The translations under genes and the position numbers were made by a program. From Pseudolabrys sp. (GTDB taxonomy: Bacteria; Pseudomonadota; Alphaproteobacteria; Rhizobiales; Xanthobacteraceae): 15,271 nt of DNA. The notes beneath the pieces were generated by a model. That model was not told the origin of the DNA. It did not search any database and worked only from the letters and a program-made list of their open reading frames with translations. The DNA is taken from positions 1-15,271 of the forward strand of contig JAQSCR010000434.1 of assembly GCA_029945495.1 (NCBI GenBank). The letters run 5' to 3'. Shown here piece after piece: positions 6,708 through 14,407 of this stretch (the stretch's first letter is position 1; each line of letters starts with the position of its first letter).

Positions 6708-7466
6708 ATGACATCTATGAAGGTTGCGTTGATCACAGGTGGGGCCGGCGCGGTCGGCTCGGCGACGGCCCGAATGCTGGCGCATGATGGTTTCTCCGTG
6801 GTTCTCGCGGATATCGATATCGAACGCGCCAATGCCGTATGCGACGAGATTCGCCGTAGCCACGACGTTGACGCAACGGCGATCTTGACCGACCTCGCCG
6901 ACATCGGCTCACTGCGGCCGCTGCTGGACGCCATCGGCAAAAAATTCGGCAGGCTCGACTGTCTCGTCAACAATGCCGGCAAGACCGGCGCTTCAAGGAT
7001 CGGCGCCGTCGATGTGGACGAATGGAATGCCGTCCTCACCATCAATCTCACGGCGCCGATGCTCCTTTGCCAGGAAGCCATCCCTCTATTGAAGGCCAGC
7101 GCCGGCGCCAGCATCGTCAACGTGGCATCACGTGTTTATTTGAGCGGCACAGGCGTCGGATATACGTCAAGCAAATCAGGCTTGATCGGCCTTACGCGTA
7201 CGCTGGCCGTGCAGCTTGGCAAGGATCGCATTCGGGTCAATGCGGTTGCGCCGAGCTTCCTCAATTCGCCCTTCAACAAGAAAAACGTGGAGCGAAACAG
7301 CTCGCTTGCCGAGTCGTTCAAGAAAATCACGCCCCTCGGCCGCCTTGGAACACCGGATGATGTCGCTGGCGCCATCGCCTTCCTTGCATCCGACCGCGCT
7401 TCTTTTATAACGGGCGACATTCTTCATGTCTGCGGCGGAGCGCAACTCGCCCCCTCGCCGGATTGA
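6708..7466 (+). CDS. Short-chain dehydrogenase/reductase (SDR)
   Basis: This is a 252-residue classical SDR. The cofactor motif TGGAGAVG is at 10-17, followed by an acidic residue at the end of the second strand (VVLADIDIE), which suggests NAD(H) preference. Then come NNAG (88-91), the active-site asparagine in TINLTAP (N113), catalytic serine in NVASR (S141), and Tyr-Lys in GYTSSK (Y152, K156). All four tetrad residues are present, so it should be an active alcohol/carbonyl oxidoreductase; the substrate is unknown. ATG 6717, only three codons in, has a slightly better ribosome site (GGATG) and gives the more usual MKVALITGG start. It is the last intact gene of the plus-strand operon, immediately upstream of the formamidase-like remnant. 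Confidence 0.93.
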   Translation: MTSMKVALITGGAGAVGSATARMLAHDGFSVVLADIDIERANAVCDEIRRSHDVDATAILTDLADIGSLRPLLDAIGKKFGRLDCLVNNAGKTGASRIGAVDVDEWNAVLTINLTAPMLLCQEAIPLLKASAGASIVNVASRVYLSGTGVGYTSSKSGLIGLTRTLAVQLGKDRIRVNAVAPSFLNSPFNKKNVERNSSLAESFKKITPLGRLGTPDDVAGAIAFLASDRASFITGDILHVCGGAQLAPSPD

Positions 7467-7520
7467 AAAGCGTCTGGCGGGCCATTCCATCATCTGGGTG
7501 ACGGTAAATCGTCAAATTAA

Positions 7521-7673
7521 GCCGGCCATTTCCATCCAGCTTCCTGGCTTTTCCACGCGCCCGATGCTTATTCATTGTGCAGCATCGCCGCCGACGTACG
7601 GGGCACGCAGTTCGTCAACGTCCACAATGGCGCGTATGTGATGCTGCCGAAATCGGCCCTGGGAATCCGTTAG
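7521..7673 (+). pseudogene. Acetamidase/formamidase C-terminal remnant
   Basis: After an in-frame TAA at 7518-7520, one frame is open for 50 codons to TAG 7671-7673. The last 36 residues begin DAYSLCSIAADVRGTQFVN and end VMLPKSALGIR. The pattern aY-L-S-A-D-R-TQ-VN-MLPK is what I recall from the extreme C-terminus of FmdA/AmdA-type acetamidase/formamidase proteins, which are normally over 300 residues long. The upstream catalytic portion is absent, so this is a 3' scrap left by deletion. It has the same orientation as the plus-strand operon, and its stop overlaps the stop of the convergent ring-opening hydrolase. If right, the operon once also encoded an amide hydrolase. The family call is from memory and needs a search. 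Confidence 0.5.
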
Positions 7674-8779
7674 GCTAGGCTGCGGTCGACAATTAACGCC
7701 ACCGGCCCGCCGCCATCCGGCCCCTGATGCTCGGCGCCGCCGGAGACGTAAATCTCGGCATGACCGATCAGCCCGGCCAGCGCGCCGCCGACGAAAGCGC
7801 GCGCATGGCGCGTCGAGGAGATATCGCTGTCGTCGAGCATGGTGTGGCGGTTGCCGCGCAAGATTCCATCATGGCTGGCTTCGGCCTTGCCGAGCACGGC
7901 GATCAGCCGTCGCCGGTCGGCCTCGCATAACTGCCCCGGTGTCGCCAGACCGAGACGCGCCAGCGCCGCGCGCACCGGCTCGATATCGATGGCGTCGCAC
8001 ATGACCGCGTGATCGATCGCCAACGGCCCCGACCATGCGGCCGACATGCCAAGCACCACGATCTCGTGGTTGAGCAATTCAATACCGGCCGAGGCGCTGG
8101 CGCGGCCAGACCATAAATCCCAATTGGTGCCGATATCGGCGTCCCTGATCGCCGCGGCATCGATTTCGCCGAGCGCTACCGCGGCGCCGAGCGCGCTCGC
8201 CGCGCGCGACAGGCCCATCGACTTCAAGGTGTCGCGCGTTGCAACGCTGACGCCGCGGCCGTCCGCTTCGGCGATCCGCTGTGCGGTCAACAACGGACAT
8301 TTGATTTGGACGAAATGAACGTCGTTGGGGTCGACGATACCGGCGTCCATCATCGCGTTGCGCACACCAGCCGCGACCTGTTCGACCTGCCCGACCCGGC
8401 CGAGGTCCTCGAACGGCAATGCAAATGTATGGGCACGGCCGATCGCCATTGCTGGCCCGCCGTCGCCATTGTCCACTCCCTGGCTAACGCTACGCTCGAA
8501 CACAGTCCAATGCGGCGCCATGCCGCCTTCGGTACCGCCGGACATCACAAGGCATATGCGCTCGGCGGCATCCCCCGGCAGGTGGCGGCGGAACAGCGCG
8601 GCCAGGCTGGCAGTGGCAAGACCGCGGCTGAAATCGTTGACCAGACCGTTGCCTTCGGTCTTGCCTAGAACCGCGATGACACCTTTGGCATTGATGCGGC
8701 CGGACGCAATCGCGGCCTCTATGCCGCTGACGTCATCGGGCGCGTTGGCGGCGACACGGTGGACTTTGGCGATTGGCAT
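7670..8779 (-). CDS. Ring-opening amidohydrolase (cyanuric acid hydrolase / barbiturase family)
   Basis: This is a 369-residue protein, close to AtzD (about 363) and Rhodococcus barbiturase. The family folds as three similar domains around one active site, each giving a Ser-Lys pair. Here these are K40 (LGKTEG) with S80 (MSGGTEG), K160 (QIKCPLLT) with S246 (GMSAAWSG), and K298 (LGKAEAS) with S346 (VSGGAEHQGP). The C-terminal GPDGGGP loop matches the family's metal-site region. It should open a six-membered cyclic imide ring: cyanurate to carboxybiuret, or barbiturate to ureidomalonate. Which one cannot be told from this reading. I start at ATG 8779, four bases after the amidohydrolase stop, with a GGGTGA site; an earlier in-frame start at 8851 lies inside that gene and adds an atypical tail. 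It is the last gene of the minus operon. Confidence 0.93.
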   Translation of the reverse strand: MPIAKVHRVAANAPDDVSGIEAAIASGRINAKGVIAVLGKTEGNGLVNDFSRGLATASLAALFRRHLPGDAAERICLVMSGGTEGGMAPHWTVFERSVSQGVDNGDGGPAMAIGRAHTFALPFEDLGRVGQVEQVAAGVRNAMMDAGIVDPNDVHFVQIKCPLLTAQRIAEADGRGVSVATRDTLKSMGLSRAASALGAAVALGEIDAAAIRDADIGTNWDLWSGRASASAGIELLNHEIVVLGMSAAWSGPLAIDHAVMCDAIDIEPVRAALARLGLATPGQLCEADRRRLIAVLGKAEASHDGILRGNRHTMLDDSDISSTRHARAFVGGALAGLIGHAEIYVSGGAEHQGPDGGGPVALIVDRSLA

Positions 8780-8783
8780 TGCA

Positions 8784-10235
8784 TCACCCACAATAAAACG
8801 CGCCGGTATAATGCTTGCGCAAGGCGGCTTTGAGTTCCGGCATGGCTGCACGCACGTCTACCGTGGTCGGATAGGCCGCGCGCATCGCCGCCAGCAGTTC
8901 AGCTTCCAGCGCCGGCAGATCGACGCCGGTCACTTGGCCGTCGCGCACCACGTCGCGTCCGGCCACGACCAGACCCTTGACGTGTTGCTGCCGTGCCTTG
9001 GCCAACAGAACATCCAGCGGCGGCACCTCCGGTTCGATCAATTCGGCTGACAAGGCCTTCCAGTCGAGCAGCAACATATCTGCCGGCGCGCCCGGCGCAA
9101 CGCCTGCATCGCTTTTGCCGGTGATGGCGAAACGACCGTTGCTAGTGGCGAAGCGCATCAAATCGTCGCGCGACACGCGGATGTCAAAACCGGACGCCTT
9201 GTGCAGGGCATAGGCCAACCGCATCTCGCGCAACGCATCCTCGTCTTCGTCGAAGGCCAGCCCGTCGAGTCCCATCGCCACGCGGCAGCCGCGCTTGATG
9301 AATTCGGCGACCGGCGCGACGCCAGAACTGACGATCAAGTTCGAACTGGTATTGACGACGATGGTCGCGCCGCTCGCGGCGAGCAGTTCCATCTCGTCCG
9401 ACCGAAGATAGATGCAGTGGGCGAACGAAACGCGTTCGTTCAGCAGACCGATCTCGTCGAGATAACGGACAATGCCTTGCGGGAATTGGCGGTCCGCCCA
9501 GTTGCGCTGATATTTCGTCTCCAGCAGATGCATATGCACCCGCCGGCCCGTCCGCGCCGACGCTTCGCCAATCAAGCGCAGCATCGCGTCGGTACACCAC
9601 TGCACGCCGGCCGGGCCATATTGCACGGTCACGCCATCGCCTTCGATTTCAGCGGCCACCGTCTCGACCATCGCCACCTGATCGGCGGCCGACAACGGCT
9701 TGCGCAGGAAGCGTCGCGTCACGCATTCGCAGGCCGCGGGTGAAAGCTCGGCCAACAACGTCTCGTGCGGGTCGTAAACCAGCGGGTTGAGATCGCGGCA
9801 ATGCACCGCCAAGGCCATGCGGATGCCAATATCGCGCGCGGCTTTCGCCACAGCCTTCGCTTCCGTGGGAAAATCGGTCAGCCCCTGCACTCGCGTATAA
9901 TGCGCCATCACCGCGCCGACGCCGCCGCGCGCCGTGCGGCCGAACGACACCGCGCTGGCCAGATAGGGATCGATCGCCGGAATAAGGGTCAGGTAAGGCA
10001 GCCAGGCTTCCAGCGGAACATCGTAGCTGCCGACCTGGCTGAGGCGCGCCACCCGGGCATGATCATGGGCATTGGTCAGCGCCGGCATGACCAAAGTGCC
10101 ATCGGCATTGCTTTCACCTTGGCCCTGCCCGAGCGACACGATCTTGCCGCCGTCGATAACGATCGACTGGTTCGCCAAAGCGGCGCCCTGGGTGCCGGAC
10201 AGCACCCAGGACGCGTTGATTTTTCGCTCACTCAT
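8784..10235 (-). CDS. Amidohydrolase, deaminase/chlorohydrolase (TrzN/AtzB/guanine deaminase-like) type
   Basis: This is a 483-residue protein of the amidohydrolase superfamily. The single-metal ligand set is complete: H57 and H59 (NAHDHAR), H236 (MHLLE, with the proton-shuttling E239), H273 (FAHCIY) and D324 (MGLDGLAFDED). The NTSSNL stretch (295-300) is equivalent to the NPxSN motif of TrzN, AtzA/B and guanine deaminase. Such enzymes remove ammonia, chloride or alkylamine from aminated pyrimidine, purine or s-triazine rings. It sits between an ABC binding protein (nine-base gap) and the ring-opening hydrolase, so it plausibly removes an exocyclic amino or other leaving group to make the ring-opener's substrate. 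Start ATG 10235 has a weak ribosome site, consistent with coupling to the upstream gene. The exact substrate is unknown. Confidence 0.9.
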   Translation of the reverse strand: MSERKINASWVLSGTQGAALANQSIVIDGGKIVSLGQGQGESNADGTLVMPALTNAHDHARVARLSQVGSYDVPLEAWLPYLTLIPAIDPYLASAVSFGRTARGGVGAVMAHYTRVQGLTDFPTEAKAVAKAARDIGIRMALAVHCRDLNPLVYDPHETLLAELSPAACECVTRRFLRKPLSAADQVAMVETVAAEIEGDGVTVQYGPAGVQWCTDAMLRLIGEASARTGRRVHMHLLETKYQRNWADRQFPQGIVRYLDEIGLLNERVSFAHCIYLRSDEMELLAASGATIVVNTSSNLIVSSGVAPVAEFIKRGCRVAMGLDGLAFDEDEDALREMRLAYALHKASGFDIRVSRDDLMRFATSNGRFAITGKSDAGVAPGAPADMLLLDWKALSAELIEPEVPPLDVLLAKARQQHVKGLVVAGRDVVRDGQVTGVDLPALEAELLAAMRAAYPTTVDVRAAMPELKAALRKHYTGAFYCG

Positions 10236-10244
10236 AATTTCTGA

Positions 10245-11279
10245 CTACATGGCGCCGAGCTTGAGCATCCGCTCGCTCTTCGGCGGCAGGAACGAGCGGT
10301 CGAACACGTCCTTCGCCGCAGGCGTGTTCGGCAGCTTGTAGGTGTCGACCAGAAGCTTGATGCCCTTCTCCATGCGCGCGTCCGAGACATCGCCGAGGCC
10401 ATTGGCATCGGTCTCCTTCGAGACGAAGTGCGTCTTGAGCGCATAGACCAGACGCTGCTTCTCGATGTCCTCGTTCATCAAAGGTTCGACCTTCATCATC
10501 TCCTTGACGCCCAGCGCCGGATTCGCCGCGACTTCGATCATCGCCCGGTTCAGCGCCTTGACCAGACCGGCCACCGCCTTCGGCTTCTCGGTGCGTAACT
10601 GCTTCGATACCATGATGCCGTTGGAATAGAGGTCGATGCCGTAGTCCGAGAAGTAGAACCAGCGGAAGTCCTTCATCGGATCGAGTTTCATGCCGATGAG
10701 ATTGGCGTAGCTGGTGACGGTGAAGATCGCCGAGAAATCGACGTCGCCCTTGACCAGCATCTGCTCCTGAAGGTTCGGCGCCATGTTGACGACCGGCACC
10801 TTGGCCGGGTCGATGCCGTTCTGGCTGGCGAGTGCGGCGAACAGCACGCCGGCCGCACCGCCCGCGGGCGTGCCCATCTTCTTGCCTTCGAGGTCCTTCA
10901 ACGTCTTGATCGGGCCGTCGGCCTTGGTGATCAGGGCGAAAGGCGGCGTGTTGTAGATCATGTAGACCATCACCGGCTGCTCGCCCGGCTTGGTGCCGGC
11001 GAATTGGATGATGGCGTTCATGTCGCCGAAGCCGGCGTCATAGGCGCCGGAGGCGATGCGCGACACCGTCGCCGCCGAGCCGGTGCCCTGGTCGATCACC
11101 ACGTCGAGACCTTCGGCGTCGAAATAGCCCTTGTCCTTGGCCCAGAAGATGTAGGCGTGCAGGCCCTGATACTTCCAGTCGAGCGTGAAGCGAATCTTGG
11201 TTTTTTCCTGGGCGCTGGCCCCGGAGATCGCCAAGCACAGCGCGATTAGCAGGGCGGCGCTCATTCTAAGCAAAGACAT
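10245..11279 (-). CDS. ABC transporter substrate-binding protein, NMT1/THI5 (ThiY/RibY-like)
   Basis: This is a 344-residue protein. A signal peptide covers residues 1-23 (MSLLRMSAALLIALCLAISG, then ASA, cleavage before QEKT). The mature N-terminus RFTLDWKYQGLHAYIFWAKD and KGYFDAEGLDVVIDQGTGSA is the ThiY/RibY-type signature (LDW, KGYF, GLDV, GSG) of binding proteins for hydroxymethylpyrimidine- or flavin-like aromatic N-heterocycles. That is a better ligand hint than the plus-strand binding protein gives. AGGAG lies seven bases before ATG 11279. The ATPase and permease genes precede it in the same operon, giving a complete importer. The ligand remains inferred: most likely the heterocycle degraded by the enzymes encoded on either side. 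Confidence 0.92.
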   Translation of the reverse strand: MSLLRMSAALLIALCLAISGASAQEKTKIRFTLDWKYQGLHAYIFWAKDKGYFDAEGLDVVIDQGTGSAATVSRIASGAYDAGFGDMNAIIQFAGTKPGEQPVMVYMIYNTPPFALITKADGPIKTLKDLEGKKMGTPAGGAAGVLFAALASQNGIDPAKVPVVNMAPNLQEQMLVKGDVDFSAIFTVTSYANLIGMKLDPMKDFRWFYFSDYGIDLYSNGIMVSKQLRTEKPKAVAGLVKALNRAMIEVAANPALGVKEMMKVEPLMNEDIEKQRLVYALKTHFVSKETDANGLGDVSDARMEKGIKLLVDTYKLPNTPAAKDVFDRSFLPPKSERMLKLGAM

Positions 11280-11327
11280 TCAGAACTCCTGTTGACGACG
11301 GGGTAACCAGCATTTCGACAACGGGCG

Positions 11328-12104
11328 TCAGCCCATCGCAAATTCGTCCTTGCGATGTGCCCAGCCGGTGATTTTCGATTCGATGAAGGAAAACACCGCG
11401 TAAAGCGCGACGCCGAGAAAAGCGAGAATCATCAGCCCGGCAAACACCAACGGCACATCGAAATTCGACGAAGCGATCATCATCACATTGCCGATGCCGC
11501 GATTGGAGGCGACCGTCTCGGAGATCACCGTGCCGACGAAGGCCAAGGTGACCGAGACCTTCAACGAGGCGAAGAAGAACGGCATGGTGCGCGGCAGACC
11601 GACATTCCACAGAATGTCGAATTTGCTGGCGCGCAGCGCCCGCATGACGTCTTCCAGTTCCGGCTCGGTGGTGGCCAGCCCCGTCGCGACGTTCACGACG
11701 ATCGGGAAAATGCTCATGATCATCGCCGTGAGAACCGCCGGCACGGTGCCGGAGCCGAACCACAGCACGAAGATCGGCACCACCGCGACCTTCGGGATCG
11801 AGGCAAAGCCGACCAGCAAAGGATAGGCGACGTCATAGGCCAGCCGCGACGAACCGACCATGATGCCGAGCAGCACGCCAACGACGATGCCGAAGGCAAA
11901 GCCGACCAGCGTCGTATAAAGCGTCTGCAAGGTGTGCGGCCATAGCGCCGGCATACGCTGCACCAGAGTGACGGCGATCTGGCTCGGCTTCGGCAGCACA
12001 ATGTCACTGACATTGAACAGCCAGCACAACGCTTCCCAGACGACGAAGAAGCCGATGATGAAAACGATCGACCAGATGCGGCGGCGCAAATGCTGATCCA
12101 TCAT
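11328..12104 (-). CDS. ABC transporter permease
   Basis: This is a 258-residue inner-membrane permease of ordinary length for the nitrate/sulfonate/pyrimidine importer class. Hydrophobic spans are visible at about residues 10-30, 60-85, 95-117, 121-141 and in the C-terminal part near 183-245. The EAA-type ATPase-contact loop is at about 154-174 (MRALRASKFDILWNVGLPR). The start ATG 12104 has AAGGAG six bases upstream and overlaps the ATPase stop by four bases (ATGA), so the pair is coupled. A second ATG follows immediately. Unlike the plus-strand permease, it has no N-terminal extension. It is separated from the binding-protein gene by 48 bases with no clear hairpin. Confidence 0.94.
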   Translation of the reverse strand: MMDQHLRRRIWSIVFIIGFFVVWEALCWLFNVSDIVLPKPSQIAVTLVQRMPALWPHTLQTLYTTLVGFAFGIVVGVLLGIMVGSSRLAYDVAYPLLVGFASIPKVAVVPIFVLWFGSGTVPAVLTAMIMSIFPIVVNVATGLATTEPELEDVMRALRASKFDILWNVGLPRTMPFFFASLKVSVTLAFVGTVISETVASNRGIGNVMMIASSNFDVPLVFAGLMILAFLGVALYAVFSFIESKITGWAHRKDEFAMG

Positions 12105-12940
12105 ACGGTCTCCTTCACCGGACGGGCGGACACGATCAGTTCGCGCAGCCGCTGCGTCATTGAAACGAAGGTCGGCGTGTAGGACATCTCGATGGTGCGC
12201 GGGCGCGGGAATGGCACTTCGGCATCGTCGATGATCTGCCCCGGTCGCGTGCGCATCACGCAGATGCGGTTGGCGAGATAGCCGGCCTCTTTCAGATCAT
12301 GCGTAACCAGCAGCACCGTCGGCTTCAGCTTCATCCACAGTTCCTGCATCACCGCCCACAGTTCCTCGCGGGTGAACTGGTCGAGCGCGCCGAACGGCTC
12401 GTCGAGCATTAGCAATTGCGGTTCATGCACCAGCGCGCGGCAGAGCGAGGCGCGCTGCAACATGCCACCGGACAACTGCCAGGGATGCTTGTCGCCGAAG
12501 CTGGCAAGGCCGACTTCCTTGAGCAATGCATCGGCGCGGTCGCGGAACTCGGTCTTGCGCTTGGCGCGATAGTCCTGCCGGAACGGTGGCACGATCTTGA
12601 GCGGCAGCATCACATTGTCGCGCACCGTCAGCCATGGCAGCATGGTCGGGTTCTGAAACGCCATGCCGACCCTGACTTGCTCGGCGCCGACCTCGCGGCC
12701 GGCGACATAGACGTAGCCGGTGCTGGCGGTCAGCAGGCCGGTGACCAGCTTGAGGATGGTCGATTTGCCGCAACCGGACGGCCCGACCAGCGCGACGAAG
12801 TCGCCCTGGTTGATGCGCAGATCGGTCTGTCCAAGGGCGACGATCTGCTTGTCACCGCGGCCGTAGGTCAGCGTGACGTTTTCCAGCTCGACGAACGTGT
12901 CTTCCGATCTTGGCGGGTCGGCAAGCGCGGTGGCGGTCAT
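12101..12940 (-). CDS. ABC transporter ATP-binding protein
   Basis: This is a 279-residue ATPase. Walker A is GPSGCGKST (53-61), the Q-loop is AFQNP (Q96), the signature is LSGGMLQR (156-163), Walker B is LLMLDEP (176-182), and the H-loop is VTHD (H214). The TMLPWLTVRDNV segment and a C-terminal part ending PFPRPRTIEM are typical of TauB/SsuB/NrtD-like importers. A ribosome site, GAGGGG, precedes ATG 12940. It lies 27 bases downstream of the cyclic amidase gene and overlaps the permease gene. It powers the heterocycle importer proposed for this operon. No defect is visible. Confidence 0.95.
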   Translation of the reverse strand: MTATALADPPRSEDTFVELENVTLTYGRGDKQIVALGQTDLRINQGDFVALVGPSGCGKSTILKLVTGLLTASTGYVYVAGREVGAEQVRVGMAFQNPTMLPWLTVRDNVMLPLKIVPPFRQDYRAKRKTEFRDRADALLKEVGLASFGDKHPWQLSGGMLQRASLCRALVHEPQLLMLDEPFGALDQFTREELWAVMQELWMKLKPTVLLVTHDLKEAGYLANRICVMRTRPGQIIDDAEVPFPRPRTIEMSYTPTFVSMTQRLRELIVSARPVKETV

Positions 12941-12967
12941 ACGAGCTTTCCCCTCACGGTTTGCCCT

Positions 12968-14407
12968 TCACGATCTGGCGTTCGTGATCGATTGCATCGA
13001 GTGTTCGGCGTGGCGCACGGTTGGCTTCGGCATTTTCTGGATCGTGTGCACCGAACGGCCCCAGCCCTTCGTCTCCGTCACCAGCGTACGGTCCTTCATG
13101 ACGAAGCGGCCGCGCACCAAAGTATGGATCGGCAGGCCTTTCACCGCGCGGCCGTCCCACGGCGAAATCTTCGAGCGCGACTGGGTCTCGGCATCGCGGA
13201 TGGCATGGGTGCGCGACAGATCGACAATCGCGATATCGGCGTCGGAGCCCGGCAGCAGCGCGCCTTTGCGCGGATATAATCCCCAGATGCGCGCCGGGTT
13301 ATAGGCGCTCATCCGCACATAGTCGCAGATCGTCATGCGGCCGGCATTCACTTCGGTGAGCATCAGCGGCATCTGCGTTTCGACGCCGGGAAAACCGCAA
13401 TCGACGGTCCAGATGTCGTTGCGGGTCTTCTCCTCCGGCGTATGCGGCGCGTGGTCTGTGGCGATGACGTCGATGCTGCCGTCGAGCAAAGCCTGCCAGA
13501 TCGGCTCCTGATTGTGCTTCTCACGCACCGGCGGGTTGACGGCGATGACGCCGGGCACGCGCGTATAGTCCTCGGTCGACAGCATCAGATAATGCGGACA
13601 GGTCTCGCCGGTGATGTCGACGCCGCGCGCCTTCGCCTCGCGCAACGGCCGCAACTCGTCGGCTGTAGAGATATGCAGCACGTGAATGCGGGCGCCGGTC
13701 CACTCCGCAAGAATCGCGGCACGGCTGACTGCCTCGACCGCGACCACCGGTGGCCTGGCCGCCAGATGCGCAAATTGATCGCGAATGCCGGCCGCCATCA
13801 GCCGTTTCTGCCGCCGCTCCATGATGTCGTTGTTTTCGGCGTGCAGCGAAATCCGCTTTCCGGTCGCCGCCACCACCTCGAAGCATTCCAGCGTCGCGCC
13901 GGTATCGGGCGACGGGATCTTGCCGAAGGTATTGCCCATATAGAGCTTGAAGCCGATGACGCCGCCATCGACCAAGGCCGGCACATTCGCAATCGTGTCA
14001 TCGCCGAGCAGACCGTAGAGGCCGAAATCGATATGCGCTTTGGCCGCGGCGATTTCGTGCTTGGCGGCAAGGATCTCGGCCGTGCCGGTCGGCGGGATCG
14101 TGTTCGGCATGTCGAAGACGCAGGTGACGCCGCCGAAGGCCGCCGCCGCGGTGCCGCTTTCCCAGTCTTCCTTGTGCGGATAGCCGGGATCGCGGAAATG
14201 TACATGGTCGTCGATCGCGCCCGGCAAGATGTGCAGGCCGGTGGCGTCGAACGTCTCCTTGGCCGGCGGCATGGCGCTGTCGGCGCCAATGGCCAGGATG
14301 CGGCCGTCCTTGATGGCGATCGAGGCCTCGATCACCGCGTCGGGCGAGACCACCTTGCCGTTACGGATCACCAGGTCGGCGGTTACTGCGTTCATGGCGT
14401 CGCTCAC
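12968..14407 (-). CDS. Cyclic amidohydrolase (dihydroorotase / allantoinase / hydantoinase-like)
   Basis: This is a 479-residue binuclear-metal amidohydrolase. Metal ligands are visible: H68 and H70 (DDHVHFRDPG), carboxylatable lysine K154 (FKLYMG), H189 (LHAEN), H245 (HVLHIST) and D318 (ATDHAPH). R72 and N101 (DMPN) are the substrate-binding positions of dihydroorotase-type enzymes. The family hydrolyses cyclic amide or ureide rings such as dihydroorotate, dihydropyrimidines, allantoin and hydantoins. A catabolic cyclic ureide is more likely than pyrimidine biosynthesis here, because the gene is embedded in an operon with an importer and two other hydrolases. The listed start is GTG 14407, overlapping the SDR stop (GTGA); ATG 14395, four codons in, is equally plausible. 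The tail after about residue 455 (PKPTVRHAEHSM) looks unstructured. Confidence 0.9.
   Translation of the reverse strand: MSDAMNAVTADLVIRNGKVVSPDAVIEASIAIKDGRILAIGADSAMPPAKETFDATGLHILPGAIDDHVHFRDPGYPHKEDWESGTAAAAFGGVTCVFDMPNTIPPTGTAEILAAKHEIAAAKAHIDFGLYGLLGDDTIANVPALVDGGVIGFKLYMGNTFGKIPSPDTGATLECFEVVAATGKRISLHAENNDIMERRQKRLMAAGIRDQFAHLAARPPVVAVEAVSRAAILAEWTGARIHVLHISTADELRPLREAKARGVDITGETCPHYLMLSTEDYTRVPGVIAVNPPVREKHNQEPIWQALLDGSIDVIATDHAPHTPEEKTRNDIWTVDCGFPGVETQMPLMLTEVNAGRMTICDYVRMSAYNPARIWGLYPRKGALLPGSDADIAIVDLSRTHAIRDAETQSRSKISPWDGRAVKGLPIHTLVRGRFVMKDRTLVTETKGWGRSVHTIQKMPKPTVRHAEHSMQSITNARS

Noticed and set aside
6071..7120. Minus-strand open frame (349 codons) across the permease and SDR genes
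   Set aside because: It spans the boundary of two well-supported genes on the other strand, is rich in Asp/His/Arg, and has no domain.
8325..9050. Plus-strand open frame (241 codons) across the two hydrolase genes
   Set aside because: It is antisense to the junction of the ring-opening hydrolase and the amidohydrolase, both strongly supported.
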